DNA of 64,000 nucleotides from KBS-96 sp049585195 (lineage in GTDB: Bacteria; Acidobacteriota; Terriglobia; Bryobacterales; Bryobacteraceae): assembly GCA_049585195.1 (NCBI GenBank), contig JBAUZG010000312.1, positions 17,907 through 81,906 on the forward strand, written 5' to 3'. Under the pieces are notes generated by a model, which worked only from the letters and a program-made list of their open reading frames with translations, was not told where the DNA came from and ran no database searches. Both the position numbers and the translations under genes were made by a program. Positions 7,898-15,940 of the stretch are shown here, in pieces (within the stretch, counting starts at the first letter, position 1; the number at the start of each line of letters is the position of its first letter).

Positions 7898-8233
7898 CTA
7901 TGTGGAGTTCTCGAGGCCGATGGCAATCAACAGCGCCGCATCCAATTGCTTGAGAGTGGCTGCCGACAGCGATCCGACAAAATTGGTGAGGGCTGATTTT
8001 GGAAGGCTTACCAGTTCATCGCAGTGAATGCTCGACTCTTTCTTCAAGCCCTCTTGGTAGCCCACCGGAACTTGTGTGCTGAGGCCATCACGTTGGGAGT
8101 ATACGGGCGCGCAAATCAGGGAGGAGAACCGGGATTCAATTAGCGCCTGCCTGCTGACCAGTAAAAAGACGCGTTGCTTCCGCGGGTCTCGCGATCCGGG
8201 TTTTCGTACCAGGTAGAGCTCGCCCCGCTTCAC
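7898..8233 (-). CDS. MazF/PemK-type endoribonuclease toxin
   Basis: 111 residues with the PemK/MazF fold: KRGELYLVRKPGSRDPRKQRVFLLVS at the start (MazF-like RGEL with a following beta hairpin), SSLICAPVYS, then KESSIHCDELVSLPKSALTNFVGSL, matching the MazF block in which a Ser/Thr and basic residues cleave mRNA. It overlaps the preceding ribbon-helix-helix gene by 4 bp, the normal coupling of a type II toxin-antitoxin operon. The target sequence cannot be predicted. Confidence 0.85.
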   Translation of the reverse strand: MKRGELYLVRKPGSRDPRKQRVFLLVSRQALIESRFSSLICAPVYSQRDGLSTQVPVGYQEGLKKESSIHCDELVSLPKSALTNFVGSLSAATLKQLDAALLIAIGLENST

Positions 8234-8451
8234 GGCGCCTGTTGGTATTCGAGCGTGTCCTGTGCTTCACGGTTCAACCGTTCAGCGTTCCGGTTGATGA
8301 TCTCGACATCCCGGCGGTCGCGTTCGTCTCTTTCGAGACGAGCCAAATAGGCCGTTGCAGCTCGCTCCAACAACGCGGAGCGGTTCTTATCCAGCCGGTC
8401 CAGGCGGCGGAGGAGTTCGGCGGGGAGCGTGACCGATGTCTTGACCCTCAC
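8230..8451 (-). CDS. Ribbon-helix-helix antitoxin (MazE/CopG-like)
   Basis: 73 residues. The first 45 (KTSVTLPAELLRRLDRLDKNRSALLERAATAYL) are a ribbon-helix-helix DNA-binding domain; the charged C-terminal tail would bind and neutralise the toxin. Starts at GTG 8451, the first codon able to begin transcription from a TATAAT box 6 nt upstream, so the mRNA may be leaderless. Antitoxins of this type usually repress their own promoter. Confidence 0.83.
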   Translation of the reverse strand: MRVKTSVTLPAELLRRLDRLDKNRSALLERAATAYLARLERDERDRRDVEIINRNAERLNREAQDTLEYQQAP

Positions 8452-8457
8452 AAGATA

Positions 8458-8463
8458 ATTATA
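8458..8463 (-). promoter_or_regulatory. -10 box of the toxin-antitoxin operon
   Basis: TATAAT on the minus strand, 6 nt before the GTG start of the antitoxin. With a start site 7 nt downstream the transcript would begin at the GTG itself. A -35 element is not clear (TTTCGT or CCTTTC at roughly the right distance). Confidence 0.5.
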
Positions 8464-8564
8464 CTCTTGAATAGCTTGACGAAAGGGCGGACCATTTCCG
8501 GCCTTAGGTGCACCTTATGCGGCTCTGTCAAACTGGGATTACGGTGCAAATTACCGATCCGGCC

Positions 8565-9536
8565 ATGGCATTTCCCATTACTCGCTTGCGGCGGCTGCGG
8601 TCGACCGCTTCCATTCGGAGCCTGGTGAGGGAAACTCAGCTCGCTCCTTCGCAGTTCATTCTTCCGCTGTTTGTCTGTCCGGGTGAGGGCGTGCGCAAAC
8701 CCATTTTGTCGATGCCGGAGCAGGCACAACTTTCGGTGGACAAACTGGTTCTGGAGTGCGAAGAATGCGCTCGTTTGGGACTTGGAGGAGTGATCCTATT
8801 CGGCATTCCTCCCGACAAGGACGAGCTCGCTTCCGGTGCCTATGCCGAGAACGGCATTACACAAGTTGCTATTCGTGCCGTGAAAACTGCCGTTCCGAAC
8901 CTGCTCGTGATGACCGATGTTTGCAATTGCGAATATACGAGCCATGGTCATTGCGGCTTTATCAAAGAGGGCGACGTCGATAACGACATCACACTTGAGT
9001 GGCTCGCCAAGACGGCAGTTTCACATGCCCGGTCAGGCGCGGACATCGTGGCGCCGAGCGACATGATGGATGGCCGCGTTGGAGCCATTCGATCGGCCTT
9101 GGATGAGGCCGGATTTACAAAGACGCCGATTCTTTCCTACGCGGCGAAATATGCTTCCGTTTTTTACGGCCCTTTCCGCGAAGCCGCCGAATCGGCGCCG
9201 CAATTTGGAGACCGCCGTAGCTATCAAATGGATCCGGCGAATGCGCGGGAGGCCATGCGCGAGATCGAGCTCGATCTGGAAGAGGGCGCGGACATCATCA
9301 TGGTGAAACCCGCGCTCGCGTACTTGGATATCATTCGCGAAGCGCGCAGCCGGTTCGACGTGCCGTTAGGGGCCTATCAGGTGAGCGGAGAATTCAGCAT
9401 GATTATGGCAGCCGCTGAAAGGGGATGGCTCGATCTCGAACGCACTATGTTCGAAACGCTCACTAGCATACGGCGCGCGGGCGCGGATTTCATTCTTACG
9501 TATTTCGCTAAGCCCGCCGCAAAAATTCTGGCTTAA
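8565..9536 (+). CDS. hemB: Delta-aminolevulinic acid dehydratase (porphobilinogen synthase)
   Basis: 323 residues from ATG 8565; the frame stays open to a GTG at 8508, but family members begin with the FPxxRxRRLR block found right after 8565. It condenses two 5-aminolevulinates to porphobilinogen for haem and other tetrapyrroles. Visible are the zinc-ligand cysteines in DVCNCEYTSHGHCG (residues 120, 122, 130), the active-site lysines in SYAAKYASVFYGPF (195) and MVKPALAYLDI (248). The Cys triad marks the Zn-dependent form. It is 20 bp upstream of the amidohydrolase gene, and cobA is nearby. Confidence 0.95.
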   Translation: MAFPITRLRRLRSTASIRSLVRETQLAPSQFILPLFVCPGEGVRKPILSMPEQAQLSVDKLVLECEECARLGLGGVILFGIPPDKDELASGAYAENGITQVAIRAVKTAVPNLLVMTDVCNCEYTSHGHCGFIKEGDVDNDITLEWLAKTAVSHARSGADIVAPSDMMDGRVGAIRSALDEAGFTKTPILSYAAKYASVFYGPFREAAESAPQFGDRRSYQMDPANAREAMREIELDLEEGADIIMVKPALAYLDIIREARSRFDVPLGAYQVSGEFSMIMAAAERGWLDLERTMFETLTSIRRAGADFILTYFAKPAAKILA

Positions 9537-9556
9537 ATCGCGGTAACGCTAAGCTG

Positions 9557-10480
9557 ATGCGTATGGCCCAAACGCCTTGGGGAGAATTGCCGATCGCCGA
9601 TGCTCACATTCACTTTTTCTCGCACCGTTTTTACAGCAGCCTTGCGGCGCAGAAGAAATTGAGTTCGGTAGCGGAACTGGCGCCGCTCCTGAAATGGCAG
9701 CTTCCCGAAGAGTCGCCGCTTGGTTTGGCTCGAACGTGGGTGGCGGAACTGGACAAAGGCGGCGTTTCGAGAGCCGCTTTAATTGCGAGCGTCCCTGAGG
9801 ACGAAGAGAGCGTGGAAGCGGCGGTTCAGGCTTTCCCTGAACGTTTTTTCGGATTTTTCATGCTCGACCCGCTGCGTCCTGGCGCACAGGAACGCGTCAA
9901 AGCGGCGTTTGAGCGCCGGGGTTTGCATTGCCTATGTCTGTTTCCGGCCATGCACGGCTACTCGATTGCCGATCCCAGGCTCATCTCGATTCTCGAGATC
10001 GCCGCCGACAATCGTGCCGCAGTCTTCGTCCATTGCGGCGCTCTTAGCGTGGGTGTTCGCAGCAAGCTGGGACTTCGAAGTCTTTTCGATATGCGTTACT
10101 CGAACCCTATCGATCTCCACCCGGTTGCTCTGCATTTTCCGCAGATCCGTTTCATCGTTCCCCATTTTGGCGCAGGCTACCTGCGGGAGGCGCTTATGCT
10201 TGCCGATCTTGCGCCAAACGTCTATCTCGACAGCTCGAGCAGCAATCGCTGGATGATTTACGATCCCGCGGGCCTGGATCTGAGAACGGTGTTCCGCAGA
10301 ACTCTTGATGTAGTTGGGCCGGGGCGGATACTGTTTGGGTCCGATTCGAGCTTCTTTCCGCGCGGCTGGCACTCGACGATTTTCGATCAGCAAACAAAAG
10401 CGCTTTACGAACTGGGGGTCGATGTGGCGGGAGCCAAGCAAATCTTGCACGATAATCTAATCAATCTGCTTAGGGCTTAG
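9557..10480 (+). CDS. Amidohydrolase-2 family metal-dependent hydrolase
   Basis: 307 residues. ADAHIHFFSHRF at about residue 15 is the HxH metal site of the amidohydrolase superfamily; further ligands are VHCGA near 153, PHFGAGYLREAL near 200 and FGSDSSFFPRGW near 258, where the Asp completes the site. The pattern fits the ACMSD / gamma-resorcylate decarboxylase branch, which acts on small carboxylates or ring compounds. Substrate unknown. Start may be ATG 9557 or ATG 9563. Tightly linked to hemB; the last 24 bp overlap cobA on the other strand. Confidence 0.82.
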   Translation: MRMAQTPWGELPIADAHIHFFSHRFYSSLAAQKKLSSVAELAPLLKWQLPEESPLGLARTWVAELDKGGVSRAALIASVPEDEESVEAAVQAFPERFFGFFMLDPLRPGAQERVKAAFERRGLHCLCLFPAMHGYSIADPRLISILEIAADNRAAVFVHCGALSVGVRSKLGLRSLFDMRYSNPIDLHPVALHFPQIRFIVPHFGAGYLREALMLADLAPNVYLDSSSSNRWMIYDPAGLDLRTVFRRTLDVVGPGRILFGSDSSFFPRGWHSTIFDQQTKALYELGVDVAGAKQILHDNLINLLRA

Positions 10481-11221
10481 CCCAACTCTTCTCAACGAAG
10501 AAAGCATGCTCCGCAACCGGACAACTTCGCCGATGACGAAGACGGCGGGACTTTTTACCGATATCTGTTCATCCGCCACCACACCCAGGGTGCTTACAAG
10601 GACGCGCTCGTCGGGCGATGCGCCACGTTCGACAAATGCAACCGGCTCGCGGCGGTCTCGTCCCGCTTCGATGAGATTTCTAGCGATCAAAGCGCGGTTC
10701 TTCACACCCATTAAGATAATCAAAGTGTCGATCTGGCTATAGCGCCGCCAGTCCTCATTCGAGCCATTGCCGCAGTGCCCGGTGATGACGGCGAAGCTTC
10801 GCGATAGCTTCCTGAACGTAAGCGGAATTCCTGCCAGTCCCGGAACCGCAATTGCGGAGGAGACGCCCGGAACAAGTTCCACATCGACGCCGTGCCTGAT
10901 GGCGAGGGCCCACTCTTCGGCACCCCGGCCGAACACAAGCGGATCGCCGCCCTTGAGCCGCACGACGGATTTGCCAGCGCAAGCATGCTCGACGAGCAGA
11001 TGAAATATGCTCTGCTGTACGGCCTGTTGCTCCCCTTCATGCTTTCCCACATAGAGCTGCTCGGCCGCGGGATTGACCAGTTCGAGAATTTCCTTGCTGA
11101 CGAGCCGATCATAGAGGACAACATCGCATTGCCGGAGAACCCGCAGAGCCTTTACGGTTAGCAGATCAGGATCGCCCGGACCCGCTCCAACCAGATAGAT
11201 TTTGCCATGCGCCTTGTTCAT
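10457..11221 (-). CDS. cobA: Uroporphyrinogen-III C-methyltransferase
   Basis: 254 residues. Adds methyl groups from SAM to C2 and C7 of uroporphyrinogen III, giving precorrin-2 for sirohaem or cobalamin. Family motifs: YLVGAGPGDPDLLTVKA at residues 9-25, then VVRLKGGDPLVFGRGAEE near 95, and LVPGVSSAIAVPGLAGIPLTFR. It is the methyltransferase alone, without the CysG dehydrogenase/chelatase or HemD fusion. It lies next to hemB, so the three genes 8.5-11.2 kb may be a small tetrapyrrole neighbourhood. Confidence 0.93.
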   Translation of the reverse strand: MNKAHGKIYLVGAGPGDPDLLTVKALRVLRQCDVVLYDRLVSKEILELVNPAAEQLYVGKHEGEQQAVQQSIFHLLVEHACAGKSVVRLKGGDPLVFGRGAEEWALAIRHGVDVELVPGVSSAIAVPGLAGIPLTFRKLSRSFAVITGHCGNGSNEDWRRYSQIDTLIILMGVKNRALIARNLIEAGRDRREPVAFVERGASPDERVLVSTLGVVADEQISVKSPAVFVIGEVVRLRSMLSSLRRVGLSPKQID

Positions 11222-11303
11222 TTCAACGCCGATACGCGGACCTGACGATTCGTCGGGTACCTGCTTCTATTGTTAAACTCAGTCGAGCAAGGAGCCTTGC
11301 TAT

Positions 11304-11897
11304 ATGGATCTGACTACGCTCGGCTTCGCCATGGGATCAGCATGGCTTTCTGGAATTAACCTGTATGCAACGGTTGCGACGCTAGGCCTGCTCCAACGCT
11401 TTCACTTCGTGCAACTACCCGGGGAACTCAGCTATATAAGCCACCCGTGGGTGCTCATTACGGCTATTACCCTGTTTGTTGTCGAGTTCATCGCGGATAA
11501 AATACCGGCCATCGATTCCGCTTGGGATGTCGTTCACACGTTCATTCGAGTGCCGGCGGGAGCCATTCTCGCCGCGTCCGCTTTCGCTCATTTCGATCCG
11601 AAGATACGGTTGATGGCGCTGCTGATGGGCGGCACGATCGCGCTCAGTTCTCATGGCGCGAAAGCGGCTACGCGCCTGGCGGCAAATACTTCACCTGAAC
11701 CGTTTTCGAACATTCTATTGAGCCTGGGAGAAGATGCATTCGCTATCGGCGCGTCGATTGTGATGACGAAATTTCCGATCTTTATCGCCATTGTAGTCGT
11801 GATAGGGCTTTTGGTTTCGATCTTCCTTTTTGGGTTGATACGGCGGGCCTTTAGAAAGCTGTTTCGCCGCGACGCGCCGGCCCGCGCAGCGGCTTGA
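11304..11897 (+). CDS. DUF4126 family membrane protein
   Basis: 197 residues with several hydrophobic segments (around residues 5-25, 48-65, 85-110, 140-180) and a basic C-terminal tail RRAFRKLFRRD. The start LGFAMGSAWLSGINLYATVATLGLL, followed by FIADKIPAIDSAWD, is typical of DUF4126 proteins, whose function is unknown. A clear Shine-Dalgarno AAGGAG lies about 9 nt before the ATG. It is divergent from cobA (82-bp gap) and convergent with the alpha-galactosidase gene; a family A repeat lies between the latter two. Confidence 0.8.
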   Translation: MDLTTLGFAMGSAWLSGINLYATVATLGLLQRFHFVQLPGELSYISHPWVLITAITLFVVEFIADKIPAIDSAWDVVHTFIRVPAGAILAASAFAHFDPKIRLMALLMGGTIALSSHGAKAATRLAANTSPEPFSNILLSLGEDAFAIGASIVMTKFPIFIAIVVVIGLLVSIFLFGLIRRAFRKLFRRDAPARAAA

Positions 11898-11918
11898 GAG
11901 GGCATTACACTTCTGGCT

Positions 11919-11943
11919 CCGCTCCCTCGCGGTCGCGGCTCGG
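11919..11943 (+). repeat. Family A interspersed repeat, copy 1
   Basis: A 25-nt unit starting CCGCTCCCTCGCGG and ending TCGCGGCTCGG, in the 65-bp gap between two convergent genes. The same unit, exact or with one change, occurs at 14824, 39373, 53720 and 56821; degenerate or inverted copies are at 23228, 23283, 39405 and 39459. Confidence 0.85.
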
Positions 11944-11962
11944 CCCGGATCATCAACTTTTG

Positions 11963-13459
11963 TTATTGGAGCTTCAGAAGCACGGTTCCGTGTGCAGGTA
12001 CGTTGGCTGTGTAGCCATCGGGTGTTACCGCCGCGTCCTTGTGCGCCCAAAGATCGCGGGCTTTCTCTGGAGTCTTCAGTTTCAGATCGTGCCAGGATAC
12101 TTTTATGGTGTCCGGCTGCTCGTCCTTGTTAAAGAGAGCCAGAGCCGTAGCGTTGCCCTCCAACGGACGTGTCCAGATCTCAACCATGCCGTCGGTTTTG
12201 GCCAGTTGGGCAGGCTCGCCGCGCGGATCTTGGTCGATTGCAATCACGTCACGGTTCATCAAAATGGCTTTCGTAGCCTGGTTCATACTGCGAATATCAT
12301 TTCCCGCGAGCAGGGGAGCTCGAAGCATGGCCCAGAGTGACATATGTGTCCGGTACTCTTCGTCGCTCATACCTCCGTTTCCCACTTCAAGCATGTCGGG
12401 ATCGTTCCAGTGGCCGATTGTCGCGTAGGGAGCGATAGAGAGCTGCTTGAAAGCTATGCCCGACATCGACTTCCAGTTGTCGCTGATGTCGCCGGTGGTT
12501 CGCCAAAGGTTTCCGCTGACTTTCGCGCCCCAGTTCCAGACGTCTTCACGGCCATACTGGCAAAGACTGAAAACAATAGGCTGCCCCGTCGAGCGCAGTG
12601 CATCGCCCATCTTCTGATACACCGGTTGCATGTCTGTATCCGGATAGATGGCTCCTGCCGAACACCAGTCGTACTTCAGATAATCGAAGCCCCATTTTGC
12701 GTACATCCTGGCATCCGCCTCTTCGTGTCCGAAACTGCCCTCGTATCCTCCGCACGTTTTAGGACCGGGAGAAGAGTAGAGACCGATCTTTAAACCCTTC
12801 GAGTGAACATAGTCGGCCAAGGCTTTCATGTCCGGGAATTTTTTATTGGTGGTGATATTACCATCGGCATCGCGGCCCAGCTCCCAGCTGTCGTCGATGT
12901 TTACGTAGATGTAACCAGCGTCTTTCATGCCGCTAGAGATCATCGCATCGGCAATCTCGCGAACCGTTTTGTCATCGATTGTGGTGTGGAAGTGATTCCA
13001 ACTATTCCATCCCATGGGAGGGGTTCGTGCCAGACCGTTATCCGGAACGGCGTGCAGAGCCGGCAGAGGCAGCGGCTTGGGAGGCGCCATTGCTTCGAGC
13101 GTAGTTCGGCGCGCTTCGCCGTGGTTGTTCATGCGGCCGTCGGCCGACTTCGTATCAACGACCAGGTAATCGCCTTCGAGCGTACCGTCGAACAGTGTGT
13201 AGCGCCGGCCGCGTCCGGCCAGAAAATGAAACTTGTTTCCATTCACCGTCCCTTCCCTGATATCCATTTGACGGTAGTTGTAACTGACGTTTCCCGTAAG
13301 TGTGTTGCCCTGCTGTTTCAGGTTCAGAAACTGGTCGTGCGTCGTGCCGTCGGGGTTTGGGGTACTCAGAAGCCAAACTCCCGAAATGTTGGTCTGGGCG
13401 AAAGCGGTTAGCGCGGCGCAAAGAAGGGCAACTGGCAACAACCTGGCATGTTTCATCAC
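11963..13459 (-). CDS. Alpha-galactosidase, GH27, with N-terminal beta-sheet domain
   Basis: 498 residues. A signal peptide (residues 1-21, ending TAFA) predicts export. Residues 22-125 form a small beta-rich domain (NISGVWLLSTPNPDG...) seen before several acidobacterial glycosidases. The GH27 barrel begins at TPPMGWNSWNHFH (147-157); YLKYDWC holds the nucleophile Asp264 and RTTGDISDNW the acid/base Asp324. It removes terminal alpha-galactosyl residues, probably from plant galactomannan or raffinose-type sugars. Divergent from the M24 peptidase by 49 bp. Confidence 0.92.
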   Translation of the reverse strand: MMKHARLLPVALLCAALTAFAQTNISGVWLLSTPNPDGTTHDQFLNLKQQGNTLTGNVSYNYRQMDIREGTVNGNKFHFLAGRGRRYTLFDGTLEGDYLVVDTKSADGRMNNHGEARRTTLEAMAPPKPLPLPALHAVPDNGLARTPPMGWNSWNHFHTTIDDKTVREIADAMISSGMKDAGYIYVNIDDSWELGRDADGNITTNKKFPDMKALADYVHSKGLKIGLYSSPGPKTCGGYEGSFGHEEADARMYAKWGFDYLKYDWCSAGAIYPDTDMQPVYQKMGDALRSTGQPIVFSLCQYGREDVWNWGAKVSGNLWRTTGDISDNWKSMSGIAFKQLSIAPYATIGHWNDPDMLEVGNGGMSDEEYRTHMSLWAMLRAPLLAGNDIRSMNQATKAILMNRDVIAIDQDPRGEPAQLAKTDGMVEIWTRPLEGNATALALFNKDEQPDTIKVSWHDLKLKTPEKARDLWAHKDAAVTPDGYTANVPAHGTVLLKLQ

Positions 13460-13508
13460 GTATTAGATCCTATAACGCCCGTCTTCGGAACGGCGGCACG
13501 GAATTGCT

Positions 13509-14804
13509 ATGGTGAATTCCATGCTCTCCAGACGCGCATTCTCAGGCTTGGCGCTCGGAATAACAAGCGCCGGGCATCTCTTCGGCCGCCGGCCGGAAGA
13601 GGATGGCCTAAGCTCGACGCCTCCGGCGATTGCCGCGCTGAAGAGCCGAAAAACGGAAGCGCATCCGATTTCAATAACCGAACGCCGCGACCGGCTCGCA
13701 CGTGCACGCGCGCTGATGAGCGAGAACAAAATCGACGCGCTATGCATGATTGGCGGCACGTCCCTCTTGTATTTCACAGGGATACGCTGGTGGAACAGCG
13801 AAAGATTATTCACGTTTGTTTTGCCCCAAAAGGGCAAGCCGTTTTATGTCTCTCCCGCGTTTGAAGAGGACCGTGCGCGCGAACAGATCGCGCAGGCGCC
13901 CGAAGGAGACGAATCAAGAATCCTCACTTGGCAGGAGGACGAAGATCCGTACCGGCTGGTGGCTCGAGGCCTCGGCGATGCGGGGCTTGGAACAGGCCGC
14001 ATCGGAATCGAGGAGCGCGTCACGTTCGTGTTTTCCGACGGTATTGCGAAAGCCTGCCCAAACGCTCAGATTGTCAGTGGAACTCCGGTCACGGCCGGAT
14101 GCCGGATGATTAAGAGCACGGCCGAGATCGGCTTGATGCGTCTGGCTGCTCAGGTCACTCTTGCGGCATACGAAGCGGCGTGGAAGAGCCTGCAGCCGGG
14201 CATGACCCAGAATGAATTCGCGCAGCTTGTGGCTGCGGCGCATAGGCAGCTCGGATTTGACGGCGAGGCCAGCGTTCAGGTTGGACCCTATTCGGCACTG
14301 CCGCATGGATCGCTTGCTCCTCAGGTCATCCGCGAAGGGGCCGTACTTCTGATGGATGGCGGATGCAAAGTCGAAGGATACGAATCAGACATCAGCCGCA
14401 CGTTTGTTCTCGGAAAGCCCAGCGAAAAGATGCAGCGCGTGTTTCAAACTGTGCACCGCGCGCAGGAAGCCGCTCTGAAAACAGCGCGGCCCGGAGTCGC
14501 TTGCGAAAAGGTGGATGCAGCAGCGCGAAAGGTGATTGCGGATTCAGGCTACGGAAGCGGCTACGCCCACTTCACCCATCGCGTCGGCCATGGATTGGGA
14601 ATGGACGGGCATGAATGGCCGTATCTCGTCCGCGGCGACACACGGCTATTGGAAGCAAATATGGTGTTCAGCGACGAGCCAGGCATTTACCTGCGCGGCG
14701 AATTCGGCGTCAGGCTCGAAGACGACATGCACATCATTGAAAATGGCGCGGAACTGTTTACCGCGCAGAGTCCCTCGTTGACGGAGCCGTTTGCTAGGGC
14801 TTAG
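13509..14804 (+). CDS. M24 family metallopeptidase (Xaa-Pro aminopeptidase-like), Tat-exported
   Basis: 431 residues. SRRAFSGLAL near the N-terminus is a twin-arginine signal, so the enzyme is probably periplasmic, unusual for the mostly cytosolic Xaa-Pro peptidases. A creatinase-like N-terminal domain (residues 60-190) precedes the pita-bread domain with the metal ligands: MDGGCKVEGYESDISRTF (two Asp), HRVGHGLGMDGHE (His), FSDEPGIYL (Glu) and VRLEDD (Glu). It would remove N-terminal residues next to proline or cleave related bonds. Met5 at 13521 is an alternative start. Confidence 0.88.
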   Translation: MVNSMLSRRAFSGLALGITSAGHLFGRRPEEDGLSSTPPAIAALKSRKTEAHPISITERRDRLARARALMSENKIDALCMIGGTSLLYFTGIRWWNSERLFTFVLPQKGKPFYVSPAFEEDRAREQIAQAPEGDESRILTWQEDEDPYRLVARGLGDAGLGTGRIGIEERVTFVFSDGIAKACPNAQIVSGTPVTAGCRMIKSTAEIGLMRLAAQVTLAAYEAAWKSLQPGMTQNEFAQLVAAAHRQLGFDGEASVQVGPYSALPHGSLAPQVIREGAVLLMDGGCKVEGYESDISRTFVLGKPSEKMQRVFQTVHRAQEAALKTARPGVACEKVDAAARKVIADSGYGSGYAHFTHRVGHGLGMDGHEWPYLVRGDTRLLEANMVFSDEPGIYLRGEFGVRLEDDMHIIENGAELFTAQSPSLTEPFARA

Positions 14805-14823
14805 GAGCCGGGAAATTACAAGA

Positions 14824-14848
14824 CCGCTCCCTCGCGGTCGCGGCTTGG
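14824..14848 (+). repeat. Family A interspersed repeat, copy 2
   Basis: Same 25-nt unit as at 11919 with one change (CTTGG for CTCGG at the end). It lies in the 60-bp gap between the M24 peptidase and the DUF423 gene, both on the plus strand. Confidence 0.85.
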
Positions 14849-14864
14849 TTACGATTATCAATTG

Positions 14865-15242
14865 ATGAACTGGGCTGCGGTTGCTGCGATCCTTCTCGCG
14901 TTGGCGGTCGCGCTGGGTGCGTTCGGCGCCCATGGTTTGCGCGCGAGGCTTGACGCGTCCGGGATGGCATCGGTCTATGAAAAGGCCGTTTTTTACCACT
15001 TTATTCACGCTCTCGGCATGTTGCTCGTGTCCGTTCTCGCGAGAACCGGCGCACTGACTCCGGCGGCGCAAGATCGAGTGGCGTGGCTGCTGCTCGCGGG
15101 AATCGTTCTTTTTTCAGGAAGCCTTTACTTGCTGGCGCTCTCGGAAATAAAAATTCTTGGCGCGATCACTCCTTTAGGAGGTGTCGCGTTCATCGTAGGA
15201 TGGGTCCTGCTGGCGATTGAATTGTCGCGGTCGCGCGGTTAG
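14865..15242 (+). CDS. DUF423 family membrane protein
   Basis: 125 residues with four hydrophobic segments. The opening LALAVALGAFGAHGLRARL followed by YEKAVFYHFIHALGMLL, and the later GSLYLLALSEIKILGAITPLGGVAFIVGW, are the DUF423 (YgdD-like) signatures. Function unknown; inner-membrane location is expected. A TTG directly before the ATG is also possible as start. The stop overlaps the convergent rsmG gene by 4 bp. Confidence 0.9.
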   Translation: MNWAAVAAILLALAVALGAFGAHGLRARLDASGMASVYEKAVFYHFIHALGMLLVSVLARTGALTPAAQDRVAWLLLAGIVLFSGSLYLLALSEIKILGAITPLGGVAFIVGWVLLAIELSRSRG

Positions 15243-15892
15243 CGACTGCTCAAGGGCTCGTAGGAAAGCTCGACCATCGTCCGGCTTCCAAACTCCTCCG
15301 GCAATTCATATCTTTCGACGATGGTCATTCGAATACGCCTGGTCTTTGCTTCCTTCGAGGCTTCCGCCAATTCGCTTTCGACATCCGGCCCCTTGTACAG
15401 CAAGACTTTTACTCCCTTTTTCAAAGCGGGCGCAAGCAAGCTGATAATTTTGGAAATCGGAGCCATGGCACGCGCGGTCACAATGCCGGTGCGATTCGCG
15501 CGCAGCCATTCCTCGACGCGAACAGCTTCCACTGTCACGTTTCCGAGCTGGAGGGTCTCGGCGGCGGACGCTACAAAGTTTGCTTTCTTTTGAATCGACT
15601 CACAGAGTGTGAATGCAGTCGCGGGCAGCACGACCGAGAGTGGTAGGCCTGGGAAGCCTGCTCCCGTGCCTGCGTCGAGAACACTCGTGGCATCGGTGAA
15701 GAGGCGCCAGGGCCAAACGGAGTCACACACGTGTTTGATTGCCGCTTCTTTTTCGTCGACGATTCTGGTCAGGTTCATCACACGGTTGGCCTCGCGAACC
15801 AGTTCAAGGTGCCGCGCGCCAAGTACCGCCACTCGTTCTCTATTCGGCAAATCCTCCGGCAAATATTTCTTAAGCGCTTCCTCGAAGGACAC
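15239..15892 (-). CDS. rsmG: 16S rRNA (guanine-527-N7)-methyltransferase
   Basis: 217 residues. Methylates G527 in the 530 loop of 16S rRNA using SAM. NRVMNLTRIVDEKEAAIKHVCDSV at about 35-58 and SVLDAGTGAGFPGLPLSVVLP near 68 (SAM motif I) are diagnostic, as is IVTARAMAPISKI. RsmG loss gives low-level streptomycin resistance in other bacteria. It is divergent from ychF with a 48-bp gap. Confidence 0.94.
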   Translation of the reverse strand: MSFEEALKKYLPEDLPNRERVAVLGARHLELVREANRVMNLTRIVDEKEAAIKHVCDSVWPWRLFTDATSVLDAGTGAGFPGLPLSVVLPATAFTLCESIQKKANFVASAAETLQLGNVTVEAVRVEEWLRANRTGIVTARAMAPISKIISLLAPALKKGVKVLLYKGPDVESELAEASKEAKTRRIRMTIVERYELPEEFGSRTMVELSYEPLSSR

Positions 15893-15940
15893 ACTTCATC
15901 TTGGCATCCGTTTTTTCCGCATAAGCGAATATGAAGGGGA

